Assembly: GCA_018609195.1 (NCBI GenBank)
Contig: JAHCSE010000003.1
Span: 1-52,754, forward strand
DNA from: Patescibacteria group bacterium
GTDB lineage: Bacteria; Patescibacteriota; Minisyncoccia; Minisyncoccales; RBG-13-36-15
DNA: 52,754 nt
Reading direction: 5' to 3'
Notes under the pieces: model-generated
The model's database searches: none
Seen by the model: the letters and a program-made list of their open reading frames with translations, nothing else
Told to the model about the DNA's origin: nothing
Shown: in pieces, positions 8,233 to 16,717 of the stretch
Position numbering within the stretch: the first letter of the stretch is position 1
How the letters are laid out: the number at the start of each line of letters is the position of its first letter
Position numbers and translations under genes: made by a program

Positions 8233-8435
8233 TAAGCAGAAAGTCGCTCATCCTTTTCCAGCCTTGGGCTGGCGCTCCCGAGCACATAACGGTTTATGTG
8301 CTCGGTCGCTTCGGACTCGCTCCCCAGAAACCTCTCGGTTTCTGGCGTTCGCTCCACTCACTGTTTTCCTATACGGGAAAACACCCAGTTTTCCCGACCC
8401 TTTTCTGCTTTTTTGTTAATATTAACAAAAAAGGT
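8233..8435. repeat. Hairpin-rich structured element, copy B
   Basis: Successive hairpins CCAGCC/GGCTGG, CCGAGCACATAA/TTATGTGCTCGG, CCAGAAACC/GGTTTCTGG, GTTTTCC/GGGAAAAC/GTTTTCCC, and 26-nt palindrome CTTTTTTGTTAATATTAACAAAAAAG; related to 50268-50447. Confidence 0.8.
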
Positions 8436-8448
8436 AGCTGTCAACAAC

Positions 8449-8472
8449 AAGCCCGCGCTTTTGGCGCGGGCT
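8449..8472. terminator. Terminator-like hairpin downstream of clpP
   Basis: AGCCCGCGC-TTTT-GGCGCGGGCT; the same hairpin occurs at 5805-5829. T-tract weak on the minus strand. Confidence 0.5.
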
Positions 8473-8498
8473 GTTTGAATATTTTTCTTAATTCATTT

Positions 8499-9083
8499 TT
8501 ATCCTTTTTGTTGAATTACCTCATCAATAATGTTATATTCTTTAGCTTCCTCAGCTGATAAATAAAAATCTCGGTCAGTGTCTTTTTCCACTTTTTCTAT
8601 AGGTTGGCCGGTATGGTGAGCTAAAATTCTATTGAGTTTATCTTTAATTTTCACAATTTGCCTCGCAGTAATTTCTATTTCCACTGCCTCACCGGTCACC
8701 CCACCTGCTACCTGGTGGAGTAAAATTTCAGCATTTGGTAATGCAAATCTCTTTCCTTTTTCCCCAGCTGCCAATAGGGTAGCCCCCATTGAACCTGCCA
8801 ACCCAATACAGACTGTGGAAATAGGACACTTGACATATTGCATGGTGTCATAAATTGCTAATCCCGCAGTGACCGATCCCCCGGGGGTGTTAATATAAAG
8901 CTGAATCTCTTTGTTTGGATCTTGGGAAGCCAAAAAAAGCATCTGGGCAATAATTGAATTTGTCATTACATCAATAATGGGGCCAGCTAAAAAGATTATT
9001 CTATCTTTTAAAAGCCGAGAATAGATATCATAGGCCCTTTCTCCATATTGGGTTTTTTCAATAACAGTAGGGATTAAGTTCAT
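8499..9083 (-). CDS. clpP: ATP-dependent Clp protease proteolytic subunit
   Basis: [31 protein letters not shown] and [18 protein letters not shown], catalytic S/H/D retained. Confidence 0.97.
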   Translation of the reverse strand: MNLIPTVIEKTQYGERAYDIYSRLLKDRIIFLAGPIIDVMTNSIIAQMLFLASQDPNKEIQLYINTPGGSVTAGLAIYDTMQYVKCPISTVCIGLAGSMGATLLAAGEKGKRFALPNAEILLHQVAGGVTGEAVEIEITARQIVKIKDKLNRILAHHTGQPIEKVEKDTDRDFYLSAEEAKEYNIIDEVIQQKG

Positions 9084-9084
9084 A

Positions 9085-10413
9085 TTACTTTTGAATTAAA
9101 CTTTCAAGTAATTTCAGGACTTTTTCGTTTCTGATTTCTTCTTCATAATAACTTTTTAATTTCCCCAAGTCAAGTTCCTTTTTAGCTTTTTCTATGTCTG
9201 GGAATTTTCTCAATGTTTTATTTATTTCAGTCTTTACCTCTTCCTCGCTAACTTCAATATTTTCGGCTTTGGAAATTTCTCTCAAGATTAGGAAATTTTT
9301 AATCCTTTCTTCTGCCTGAAAGGAATTTTTGACATCCGCTTCTGATTTTTGAACTCTCTTTAAATATTCTTCAAAGCTAATTTTTAATTGGGAAGCTATA
9401 TATTTTTTCAGCATGTCTAACTGACGATTTCTTTCAGCTTCAATCAAGACATCTGGGATCTCCAAATTAATCTCCTTATTTATTCTTTCTAAAACCTCCG
9501 CTCGCATTCTTTGTCGCTCTGAAATTCCCTTTTCCGATTTCAACCCCTCTCTAATATTTTGTTTGAGCGAAGATAGGTCTTCAAATTGGCCTAAGGATTT
9601 TATAAATTGATCAGTGATTTCTGGAAGTTCCATTTTTTTAACAGATTTCATTTTTACTTTAAAATTAACAGTCTTGCCAGCTAACCCCCCACCACTTTTA
9701 GTGCTATTTCCTTGACTAAACCCTTCTTCCTGAAAAGTGGTGGGGGGTTGAAAGTGTTTAGCAGGGAATGTTAAAGAAAAATCTTTCTCCTCACCTGTTT
9801 TCATTCCTTCTAACTTTTTCTCAAAACCAGGGATTAAATTGCCCTGACCTAACAAAAATCCATCTTTTTGAGGATTCCCCATCTCAATCTGCGAGGAACT
9901 GAATTCAATCTCAACAAAATCTCCGACCTTAGCTGCTCTCTCAACCTGACTAAATTTTGCTCGAGATTTTTGAAGCTGGAGGAGGGTTCCCTCAATTTCT
10001 TCCTCTCTGACTTGAATCTCTCTTTTTTTACAGGAAGATGCAACTTTCTTGTAATCTGGTAAATTAACTTCGGGTAAGACAGGAAAGCGAGCCTTAAAAA
10101 TAAGAGGATTGCCCGGGGCCAATTTCAAAATTTTAATCTCGGGTGGGGAAACTGCCTCAATTTTATTTTCCGAAATTACCTGAAGATATTTTTCTTTTAT
10201 TGCGATATTGCCAGCTTCTCTGAAAATCTTATCTTCCCCTATCTCTCGCTTAATAACCTCTTTTGGAATTTTCCCTTCCCGAAAACCATCAATTTTTAAA
10301 TTCTTGCTAAAATCGGCGAAAACTCTTTCAATAAAAATATCCAATTCTTCAACTGGAATCTCGATCTCGATTTCCATCTCTGACTTTGGCAATTTTTCAA
10401 TTTTCGTTTTCAT
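9085..10413 (-). CDS. tig: Trigger factor, with in-frame palindromic insertion
   Basis: N-domain [40 protein letters not shown]; PPIase-like [23 protein letters not shown]-terminal helices. Confidence 0.95.
   Translation of the reverse strand: MKTKIEKLPKSEMEIEIEIPVEELDIFIERVFADFSKNLKIDGFREGKIPKEVIKREIGEDKIFREAGNIAIKEKYLQVISENKIEAVSPPEIKILKLAPGNPLIFKARFPVLPEVNLPDYKKVASSCKKREIQVREEEIEGTLLQLQKSRAKFSQVERAAKVGDFVEIEFSSSQIEMGNPQKDGFLLGQGNLIPGFEKKLEGMKTGEEKDFSLTFPAKHFQPPTTFQEEGFSQGNSTKSGGGLAGKTVNFKVKMKSVKKMELPEITDQFIKSLGQFEDLSSLKQNIREGLKSEKGISERQRMRAEVLERINKEINLEIPDVLIEAERNRQLDMLKKYIASQLKISFEEYLKRVQKSEADVKNSFQAEERIKNFLILREISKAENIEVSEEEVKTEINKTLRKFPDIEKAKKELDLGKLKSYYEEEIRNEKVLKLLESLIQK
9683..9749. 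repeat. In-frame palindromic element inside tig
   Basis: AACCCCCCACCACTTTT (9683-9699) / AAAAGTGGTGGGGGGTT (9733-9749), 17-bp perfect stem with 33-nt loop. Confidence 0.9.
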
Positions 10414-10422
10414 AAATTCCTA

Positions 10423-10487
10423 CCCCGAACTAGAGCAAAGCTCAGTTCGGGACTAGTCCCGCACCGAACTTCGTTCCGGTGCGGGGC
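10423..10487. repeat. Dual-hairpin GGACTAGTCCC element, copy 1
   Basis: CCCGAACTAGAGCAAAGCTCAGTTCGGG - ACTAGT - CCCGCACCGAACTTCGTTCCGGTGCGGG; related to 45102-45169. Confidence 0.85.
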
Positions 10488-10516
10488 AAATTACGAATAT
10501 GCAAATCGGCCAATGT

Positions 10517-12499
10517 CTAAACTAAAAATCCGACAATTAACAGAGCTACGATATTCAAAACCTTGATCATCGGATTTATAGCTGGACCTGCCGTATCTTT
10601 GTAAGGATCGCCGACTGTATCTCCAATGACTGCTGATTGATGGGCAAAAGAACCTTTCCCTCCTAAATTTCCCTCTTCAATATATTTTTTCGCATTATCC
10701 CAGGCTGCTCCTCCTGTAGTCATTGAAATTGCTACAAAAAGACCAGTGATAATTGATCCTATTAAAAGTCCTCCCAAAGCTTCAGGCCCCAAAATAAAGC
10801 CAACTAATATGGGGAAAAAAACTGGGAGTAGGGCAGGGAGAATCATCTCTTTTAAAGCAGCTTTCGTGACAATATCTACGCATTTTCCATATTCAGCTTT
10901 TGCTTTCCCCTCTATTAAACCTTTGATTTCAAGAAATTGCCTTCTCACCTCCTCAACCACTTTGGAAGCTGTTTTCGAAACTGCCTCCATTACGAGAGCG
11001 CCAAAAAAGTAAGGTAATAATCCTCCGAGTAATAAACCAATTAAAACCTTATGATTTTCTAAGAGAAATTTAGCCTCTAAACCTAAACCTTGAAGTTCCT
11101 GGCGATAGACAGAAAAAAGGACGAGAGCAGCTAAACCAGCTGAAGCAATAGCATAGGCTTTAGTTATGGCTTTCGTCGTATTACCTGCTGCATCTAAAGG
11201 GTCGGTCACCTTTCTGACCTTTTCCGAGAGATTGGCCATTTCAGCAATACCTGAGGCATTATCCGTAATTGGGCCATAAGAATCTAAAGCTATAATTATG
11301 CCAGCTAAGGAGAGCATAGCAATGGCAGCAATTCCTAGACCGTACATTCCCCCCATCCAAAAGCTAATTAAGATTCCAAAGGAAATGAGAATAATTGGGG
11401 GGGCAGTGGATCTCATTCCCACTGCCAATCCAGTGATAATATTTATGGCAGGCCCTGTTTCTGAAGCTTCTGCAATTGATCTCACAGGTTTGAATTTTTT
11501 GGAGGTAAAGTAGTAAGTGATTAAAAAAATCCCTCCGGCGATTGCCAATCCCATCAGGGCTGGAATATAAAGAGAGAGAGTTTGAAGATCAAGAGATGGA
11601 GCCGATCTTTTAATGAAAGGATAAAAACCAATAGCAGATAGCACAGCTGACCCTACTAAACCCTTACTCAAAGCCATCATGATATTTTCCTTCTTTCCCA
11701 ACTTAACAAAGAAAACAGAAATAACTGAAGCTAAAATAGCAATTGAGGCTAAAAAGAGAGGCAAAAGAATAGCGTCTGGCTTTCCAGGAAAAAGCAGCGC
11801 CCCCAACAACATAGCTGCAATTAAGGTGATAGCGTATGTTTCAAATAGGTCAGCTGCCATTCCAGCTACATCTCCAACATTATCTCCAACTTGGTCAGCA
11901 ATGACGGCGGGATTTCGAGGGTCGTCTTCTGGAATTCCTTTCTCAATTTTTCCTACCAAATCTGCCCCAATGTCGGCGGCTTTCGTGTAAATTCCTCCTC
12001 CTAATCGAGCAAAAACTGAAATTAAACTCCCTCCAAAACCCAAGGCCACTAAAGCTTTTAAATCCTGAGTTAGAAAATAAAAACCAGCCACTGCCAATAA
12101 ACCCAGTCCAACTACCAAAAGCCCAGTGATAGCTCCTCCTCGAAACGCTAAATTAAAAGCGGGAATTAACCCCCTTTTCGCAGCCTCTACTACTTTCACA
12201 TTGGCCTGAGTGGAAACCATCATTCCGATGAAACCTGATATCGCCGAAAATCCGGCTCCGATTAAAAAACCAAGGGCAGTTTTAAAGTTAATTCCTATTA
12301 AAAGGATTACAAATACAAAAATAGCTACCAGAAAGATAGTAAGATATTGCCTTCTCAAATAAGTAAGCGCTCCTTCCCGAATAGCTAAAGATATCTCAAT
12401 TTGTTTTCCGGAACCTGAAGGAGCTTTTTGAACCATCCGTATTAAAAAGAAGGCAAAGAGTATGGTGAAGAGAGAAACAAAAATTGGTAAAAACAACAT
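10517..12499 (-). CDS. hppA: Membrane-bound ion-translocating pyrophosphatase
   Basis: Multi-[77 protein letters not shown]. Confidence 0.97.
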   Translation of the reverse strand: MLFLPIFVSLFTILFAFFLIRMVQKAPSGSGKQIEISLAIREGALTYLRRQYLTIFLVAIFVFVILLIGINFKTALGFLIGAGFSAISGFIGMMVSTQANVKVVEAAKRGLIPAFNLAFRGGAITGLLVVGLGLLAVAGFYFLTQDLKALVALGFGGSLISVFARLGGGIYTKAADIGADLVGKIEKGIPEDDPRNPAVIADQVGDNVGDVAGMAADLFETYAITLIAAMLLGALLFPGKPDAILLPLFLASIAILASVISVFFVKLGKKENIMMALSKGLVGSAVLSAIGFYPFIKRSAPSLDLQTLSLYIPALMGLAIAGGIFLITYYFTSKKFKPVRSIAEASETGPAINIITGLAVGMRSTAPPIILISFGILISFWMGGMYGLGIAAIAMLSLAGIIIALDSYGPITDNASGIAEMANLSEKVRKVTDPLDAAGNTTKAITKAYAIASAGLAALVLFSVYRQELQGLGLEAKFLLENHKVLIGLLLGGLLPYFFGALVMEAVSKTASKVVEEVRRQFLEIKGLIEGKAKAEYGKCVDIVTKAALKEMILPALLPVFFPILVGFILGPEALGGLLIGSIITGLFVAISMTTGGAAWDNAKKYIEEGNLGGKGSFAHQSAVIGDTVGDPYKDTAGPAINPMIKVLNIVALLIVGFLV

Positions 12500-12521
12500 A
12501 ATTTTAGTAGCCTCAATGATT

Positions 12522-13730
12522 TTATTTTTTAGCTTTTTTTGTTTTCTTTTTAGTTTCTTTTTTCTCTACAACCTCCGTTTCTTTTTCTTCCTCGGCTCTC
12601 TCTGGGCCCCTAACGTCTATTTTCCAACCAGTCAGTTTTGCAGCTAACCGCACATTCTGACCATCTCTGCCAATGGCCAATGACAATTGATCTTCAGGAC
12701 AAATAACCAAGGCCTTATTTTTTGGTAAAATCTTAACTTCTTCAATTTTTGCTGGGGAAAGGGAATTTTTAATATATTTTTCTGGTTCTTCTGAATATTC
12801 GATGATGTCTATTTTTTCTCCCCCTAGTTCATTAATCACAGCCATCACCCTCGTCCCCCTCTGACCAACCATTGAACCGATAGGGTCAATTCTCTCTTGG
12901 GTAGATATAACAGAAATTTTAGACCTGGAGCCTGGTTCTCTCGCAATGGATTTGATTTGAACCAGGTCTTGGGAAATTTCAGGAACCTCTAACTCAAAAA
13001 GTTTGGAAATTATTTTTGGATAGGCCCGAGAGAGAAAAATAAGTGGTCCCCGAGGAGTATTCTCTGCCTTTAAAATATAGACCTTTAACCTCTGGCCGGG
13101 TCGATAAAATTCCCCTCTCACTTGTTCCTCTTTAGATAATAATCCCAGAGTTTTTCCAATGTCTAAAAAGACATTTTTCCCTTCAATCCTCTGAACTATT
13201 CCCGAAATTATCTCCCCTTCTTTCGCTTTATATTCTTCAAAAATTGTATCTCTCTCTGCTTCTCTGATTCTTTGTAAAATTACTTGTTTTGCAGTTTGGG
13301 CTGCAATTCGACCATAATCTTCCTGGGTCTCCAAAGGGATTTCTAACTCTTCGTTGGTTTTAATCTTAGGATTTATTTTCTTGGCATCAGATATGAGAAT
13401 GTGTTTCTCTGGATTAAAACGGATTTTCTCCTTGCCCTCCGTAGCCTTGGCGAAGGAGGATTTCTCTATTTCCCTTTCCTTTTCTTTTTTCCCCTCCAGC
13501 TCCGTTTCAGTCAAAATCATTGATTTTTCCACTACCAACTTCACCTGCCAAAATTTAACCTGGCCGGTGTCCGGTTCTAACTTGGCTTTAATCATCTGTC
13601 CTTTTTTCCCATAATCTTTTTTATAGGCAGCAGAAATTGCCTGTTCAATGATATCTCGCACTCTTTCAGGAGAAATACCCTTTTCTTCTGCAATCTGGGT
13701 TATGGCTGAAGTAAAAGATTTTAAATCCAT
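12522..13730 (-). CDS. nusA: Transcription termination/antitermination protein NusA, with short in-frame palindromic insertion
   Basis: NusA N-domain, S1-like, [42 protein letters not shown] domains. Confidence 0.96.
   Translation of the reverse strand: MDLKSFTSAITQIAEEKGISPERVRDIIEQAISAAYKKDYGKKGQMIKAKLEPDTGQVKFWQVKLVVEKSMILTETELEGKKEKEREIEKSSFAKATEGKEKIRFNPEKHILISDAKKINPKIKTNEELEIPLETQEDYGRIAAQTAKQVILQRIREAERDTIFEEYKAKEGEIISGIVQRIEGKNVFLDIGKTLGLLSKEEQVRGEFYRPGQRLKVYILKAENTPRGPLIFLSRAYPKIISKLFELEVPEISQDLVQIKSIAREPGSRSKISVISTQERIDPIGSMVGQRGTRVMAVINELGGEKIDIIEYSEEPEKYIKNSLSPAKIEEVKILPKNKALVICPEDQLSLAIGRDGQNVRLAAKLTGWKIDVRGPERAEEEKETEVVEKKETKKKTKKAKK
13420..13459. repeat. In-frame palindromic element in nusA ([12 protein letters not shown] type)
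   Basis: CCCTCCGTAGCCTTGGCGAAGGAGG; ~40-nt match to an element in the coiled-coil gene at 19588-19627. Confidence 0.75.
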
Positions 13731-13747
13731 GATTTATAAAAATAATG

Positions 13748-13765
13748 TCCGTTTTCCAACGGACA
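13748..13765. repeat. Hairpin in the nusA leader
   Basis: GTCCGTT-TTCC-AACGGAC upstream of the nusA start. Confidence 0.6.
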
Positions 13766-13877
13766 AAAATTAAGAATCCAAGCTTCAATTACTATTGTAA
13801 TCCCACAATAAAAGTTTGTCAACTCTTTTAGTTGAAGCAATGAGAACCCAGAAGACTCTATTTCGTTTTACTTTGTA

Positions 13878-15110
13878 CTATGACTTGCCGCAATTGGGGC
13901 AGAATTTAAAGTCGATGAATTTACCTTGGCCACAAGATGGACACTTCTCAATTAAAGAACTGCCACAACCAGCGCAAAATCTTTTCGTAAACTCAACCGG
14001 TGTTTCACAGTAAGGACATCTTTTGGCTTTCAGTCTTCGCAATTTTACTCTTTGAGGCGCGTATATTCTCCTTTGCAAAAGATACACCGCCCCACCGAAT
14101 ACAACAATCGCAAGAAACATTCCAAAATAGAAAATGAGGACTCTGAATATCAATAAAGCCCCAGCTAGCTGTAAAATAATTGCAATAAGATCAGCTAAAA
14201 ATGAAGCCCAGAAATAAATAATAAGATTTCTTGCGACAAGGATTGCACCAACGAAAACTACGGGTAAAAGAATGATCGTATGGGGACTATTTTTCCGAAG
14301 AAGTCTGAAATAAAACCAAACCGATGCTACAAAAAATGGCAGGGCAAAGAGCATTTCAAGTAAGAATACCCAAAATTTGTAGCCAGCCCAACTTCTATTG
14401 TAAAGGTCGATGGCTTTGTTGATTTTACTAACAAGAATGGTCTCTTTATCCCTCAATTCCGCCGCGAGCTGGTTTAAAGTAGCTTGCTGTTTCGCAAGGT
14501 TTTGGGAAAGAGATTTTTCTTGTTTTTGTAGAGCTTGTAATTCTTGACGCAGCTCTTCTGGGGTTTTGCCAACCGGCGGTTGCCCAGCTGTAACTTCTCT
14601 TAAGCTGGTATTGTATTCCTTTTCCTTATTTAAAATCTGGGTTTGAAGCTGAGAAAGTTGTCTCTGAAGTGGTTCAATGGTGCTGCGTGAAAAATTGTCT
14701 TTTTCCTGCCAGATGAGTTGGGCATCCTTGTAATCTGAGGACACCCCGGCTTCTTTTTCATATTGTGAAAAAACACAAGTTCGTAAAACCTGTGTTCGAG
14801 GCCTATCATCATATGTTCGAGGCCTATCATCATATTTTAATCTGTCATCATACTTTAAATAGTCACCCTTATATCGTTCAATATGATTTAACCTCCCTTC
14901 TCGATAATAACCCAGAGAGCAATCAGAGATTCTTTCTGGTCTTTCTGGTATTTCTCCTAAGTCAGAAAGGCCAGCCCAGCCAAAGTAAAGTAAAACAATA
15001 GCCAGAATAATTAAAAGGATCCGTCCCAACAAGGGAGTTTTTTGCTCTTCTGGCTCAAAACCAATAGTCTCCTGGTTTTCATCTTGCTTTTTTTTAAACC
15101 AAAGGGTCAT
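13878..15110 (-). CDS. Membrane protein with C-terminal double zinc ribbon
   Basis: TM segments; CPYCETPVEFTKRFCAGCGSSLIEKCPSCGQGKFIDFKFCPNCG. Confidence 0.7.
   Translation of the reverse strand: MTLWFKKKQDENQETIGFEPEEQKTPLLGRILLIILAIVLLYFGWAGLSDLGEIPERPERISDCSLGYYREGRLNHIERYKGDYLKYDDRLKYDDRPRTYDDRPRTQVLRTCVFSQYEKEAGVSSDYKDAQLIWQEKDNFSRSTIEPLQRQLSQLQTQILNKEKEYNTSLREVTAGQPPVGKTPEELRQELQALQKQEKSLSQNLAKQQATLNQLAAELRDKETILVSKINKAIDLYNRSWAGYKFWVFLLEMLFALPFFVASVWFYFRLLRKNSPHTIILLPVVFVGAILVARNLIIYFWASFLADLIAIILQLAGALLIFRVLIFYFGMFLAIVVFGGAVYLLQRRIYAPQRVKLRRLKAKRCPYCETPVEFTKRFCAGCGSSLIEKCPSCGQGKFIDFKFCPNCGKS
14794..14853. repeat. 21-bp tandem repeat with degenerate third unit inside the zinc-ribbon protein gene
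   Basis: GTTCGAGGCCTATCATCATAT x2 (14794-14835) plus degenerate unit; encodes KYDDRLKYDDRPRTYDDRPRT. Confidence 0.75.
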
Positions 15111-15159
15111 ATTACAATTTTATTATAATAAAAGTGGGAATATATGCCATCGGGGAAAA

Positions 15160-15552
15160 CTAAGATTCAGAGACAACATTTTCTAAATGCCAGATTTTGG
15201 CTTTTTGGGAATTAGAATCAATTTTGAGAGCAATAACATCAATTTGCCACGGGCGACCAAATAATTTCTTTTCCAAAAGATAGAATTCGGCAGCTTTGAT
15301 TATCTTTTTTTGTTTCAAGAAATCAACTTTGTCTTGAGGTAAAAAAGTTGAATTTAAATTTCTAGCCAGAGTCTTCACTTCAATAAATGTAATAATCTTT
15401 TCTTTTTGAGCTATAATATCAATCTCAGTTTTACCTAAATCAGCAAATTGAGGAACATAATTTTTAGCTAAAATCCGATAACCCTTCTTTTTTAAATAAT
15501 CAATAGCAATTCTCTCTCCTAAATCCCCCAATTTTTTAGTTGAAAAACTCAT
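15160..15552 (-). CDS. YraN family (UPF0102) endonuclease-like protein
   Basis: LGDLGERIAIDYLKKKGYRILAKNY...EIDIIAQKEKIITFIEVKT. Confidence 0.9.
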   Translation of the reverse strand: MSFSTKKLGDLGERIAIDYLKKKGYRILAKNYVPQFADLGKTEIDIIAQKEKIITFIEVKTLARNLNSTFLPQDKVDFLKQKKIIKAAEFYLLEKKLFGRPWQIDVIALKIDSNSQKAKIWHLENVVSES

Positions 15553-15585
15553 CTTAAAAATTACTTTTTAATTTTGGAGAGTTAG

Positions 15586-15657
15586 TGGACCCGGTGGGAA
15601 TCGAACCCACGATCTCAGCTATGCGAAAGCTGTGTTCTACCACTAAACTACAGGCCC
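15586..15657 (-). tRNA. tRNA-Ala(CGC)
   Basis: Acceptor GGGCCTG/CGGGTCC with G3:U70, anticodon loop TTCGCAT, T-arm GGTTCGATTCC; no CCA. Confidence 0.95.
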
Positions 15658-16538
15658 AAATTGCTAAACTCGCTTTTTAATTTTTGATCAAGACAAACTT
15701 CGGGATAAAGATCCCAGGGATAGATTTCAATGAGCTGAATATTGTGCTTACGACAGAGGTCTCTTTTTTTCTGTATAGCGCGATCATAACGAGGGCTATC
15801 TTTCGCAAGACCAAAATATTCAATAAACGCGCCTTTCTGGATACTCCAATCAGCTTTATGATTTGTCCCTGGATACGGTACGTTCTTTATGTGGAAAATT
15901 CTATGATTTGTAAGCCAATTGTCAATGATAGCTTCAGAAATAGAATCACATAAATGTCCGTCTAGCGCTTTTGTGTTCACGCGTTTATACATACGTTGAC
16001 TATGTGAACGATTTGGTTTAAGTCCTGCAGCAATAACAGCGTTATTCCAAGAACCAAAAGAGCGGATGCATGAGTCAACTATATTCTTTAACTCCCGTTT
16101 TGCTGGAACTCTTTTTAATTCATGATCAGTTAACCTTATTATATCTATAAGATCTTGGACAGTATATCTTTTCATCGCCATCGATTTGCATTTTTTAGAA
16201 CAATACTTCGCGTCTCTTGTAAATCGTTTATCACATAGAGTATTTGCACAAACCTTAAATCCCGGTCCTCTTCTAGGAAATTTCCGATTATTCACCTTAG
16301 CCGCACAAGATTTGGAACAATAGTTATGAAGAGAAATCGCTTTTTGGCTTCTTATGAAATGTTGGCCACAAAGGACGTTTTCGCAAATTAATTGTTGTTT
16401 TCTTGTTTTATATCTACCTTCGCATTCTCTCGAGCAATAAAAATTATGTCCAAGTTTATTGTTTTCATTGACGCGTCGCGTATCTCGATATATAGAATTT
16501 CCGCAAAGTTTACAAAAAACTTTGTGTAATTGAGGCAT
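15648..16538 (-). CDS. Homing-endonuclease-like protein: Cys-rich zinc knuckles, HNH-associated repeat-like segment, C-terminal PD-(D/E)xK/EDxHD-like nuclease domain
   Basis: CxxC clusters (FCKLCGNSIY, FYCSRECEGRY, CANTLCDKRFTRDAKYCSKKCK), VPAKRELKNIVDSCIRSFGSWNNAVIAAGLKPN, SEAIIDNWLTNH...HKADWSIQKGAFIEYFGLA. Confidence 0.75.
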   Translation of the reverse strand: MPQLHKVFCKLCGNSIYRDTRRVNENNKLGHNFYCSRECEGRYKTRKQQLICENVLCGQHFIRSQKAISLHNYCSKSCAAKVNNRKFPRRGPGFKVCANTLCDKRFTRDAKYCSKKCKSMAMKRYTVQDLIDIIRLTDHELKRVPAKRELKNIVDSCIRSFGSWNNAVIAAGLKPNRSHSQRMYKRVNTKALDGHLCDSISEAIIDNWLTNHRIFHIKNVPYPGTNHKADWSIQKGAFIEYFGLAKDSPRYDRAIQKKRDLCRKHNIQLIEIYPWDLYPEVCLDQKLKSEFSNLGL

Positions 16539-16554
16539 TTAATTAGAAAATATA

Positions 16555-16605
16555 TTGGTGCAGCCGGATTCGCACCAGCAATCTCCGCGTCCTCCCCCCA
16601 CACCA
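16555..16605 (-). pseudogene. tRNA-like remnant (acceptor and T-arm only)
   Basis: TGGTGTG...GCTGG-TGCGAAT-CCGGC-TGCACCA-A: acceptor 7 bp and T-stem 5 bp can form, but D and anticodon arms are absent. Confidence 0.5.
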
Positions 16606-16615
16606 AAGTTAACTT

Positions 16616-16686
16616 TCGGGCTGCCCAGATTTGAACTGGGACTAAATTCTCCCGAAGAATTCGTGCTACCATTACACTACAGCCCG
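16616..16686 (-). tRNA. tRNA-Pro(CGG)
   Basis: Acceptor CGGGCTG/CAGCCCG, anticodon loop TTCGGGA, T-arm GTTCAAATC; no CCA. Confidence 0.95.
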
Positions 16687-16717
16687 TTACATTGATAAGC
16701 TCCCTTTACTTAAAATT

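Noticed and set aside
8296-8558. ORFs at 8296-8478 and 8298-8558
   Set aside because: Read through element B and the 3' end of clpP; no coding support.
16388-16672. 94-aa ORF across tRNA-Pro(CGG) and the tRNA remnant
   Set aside because: Translates tRNA sequence and overlaps the nuclease start in another frame.
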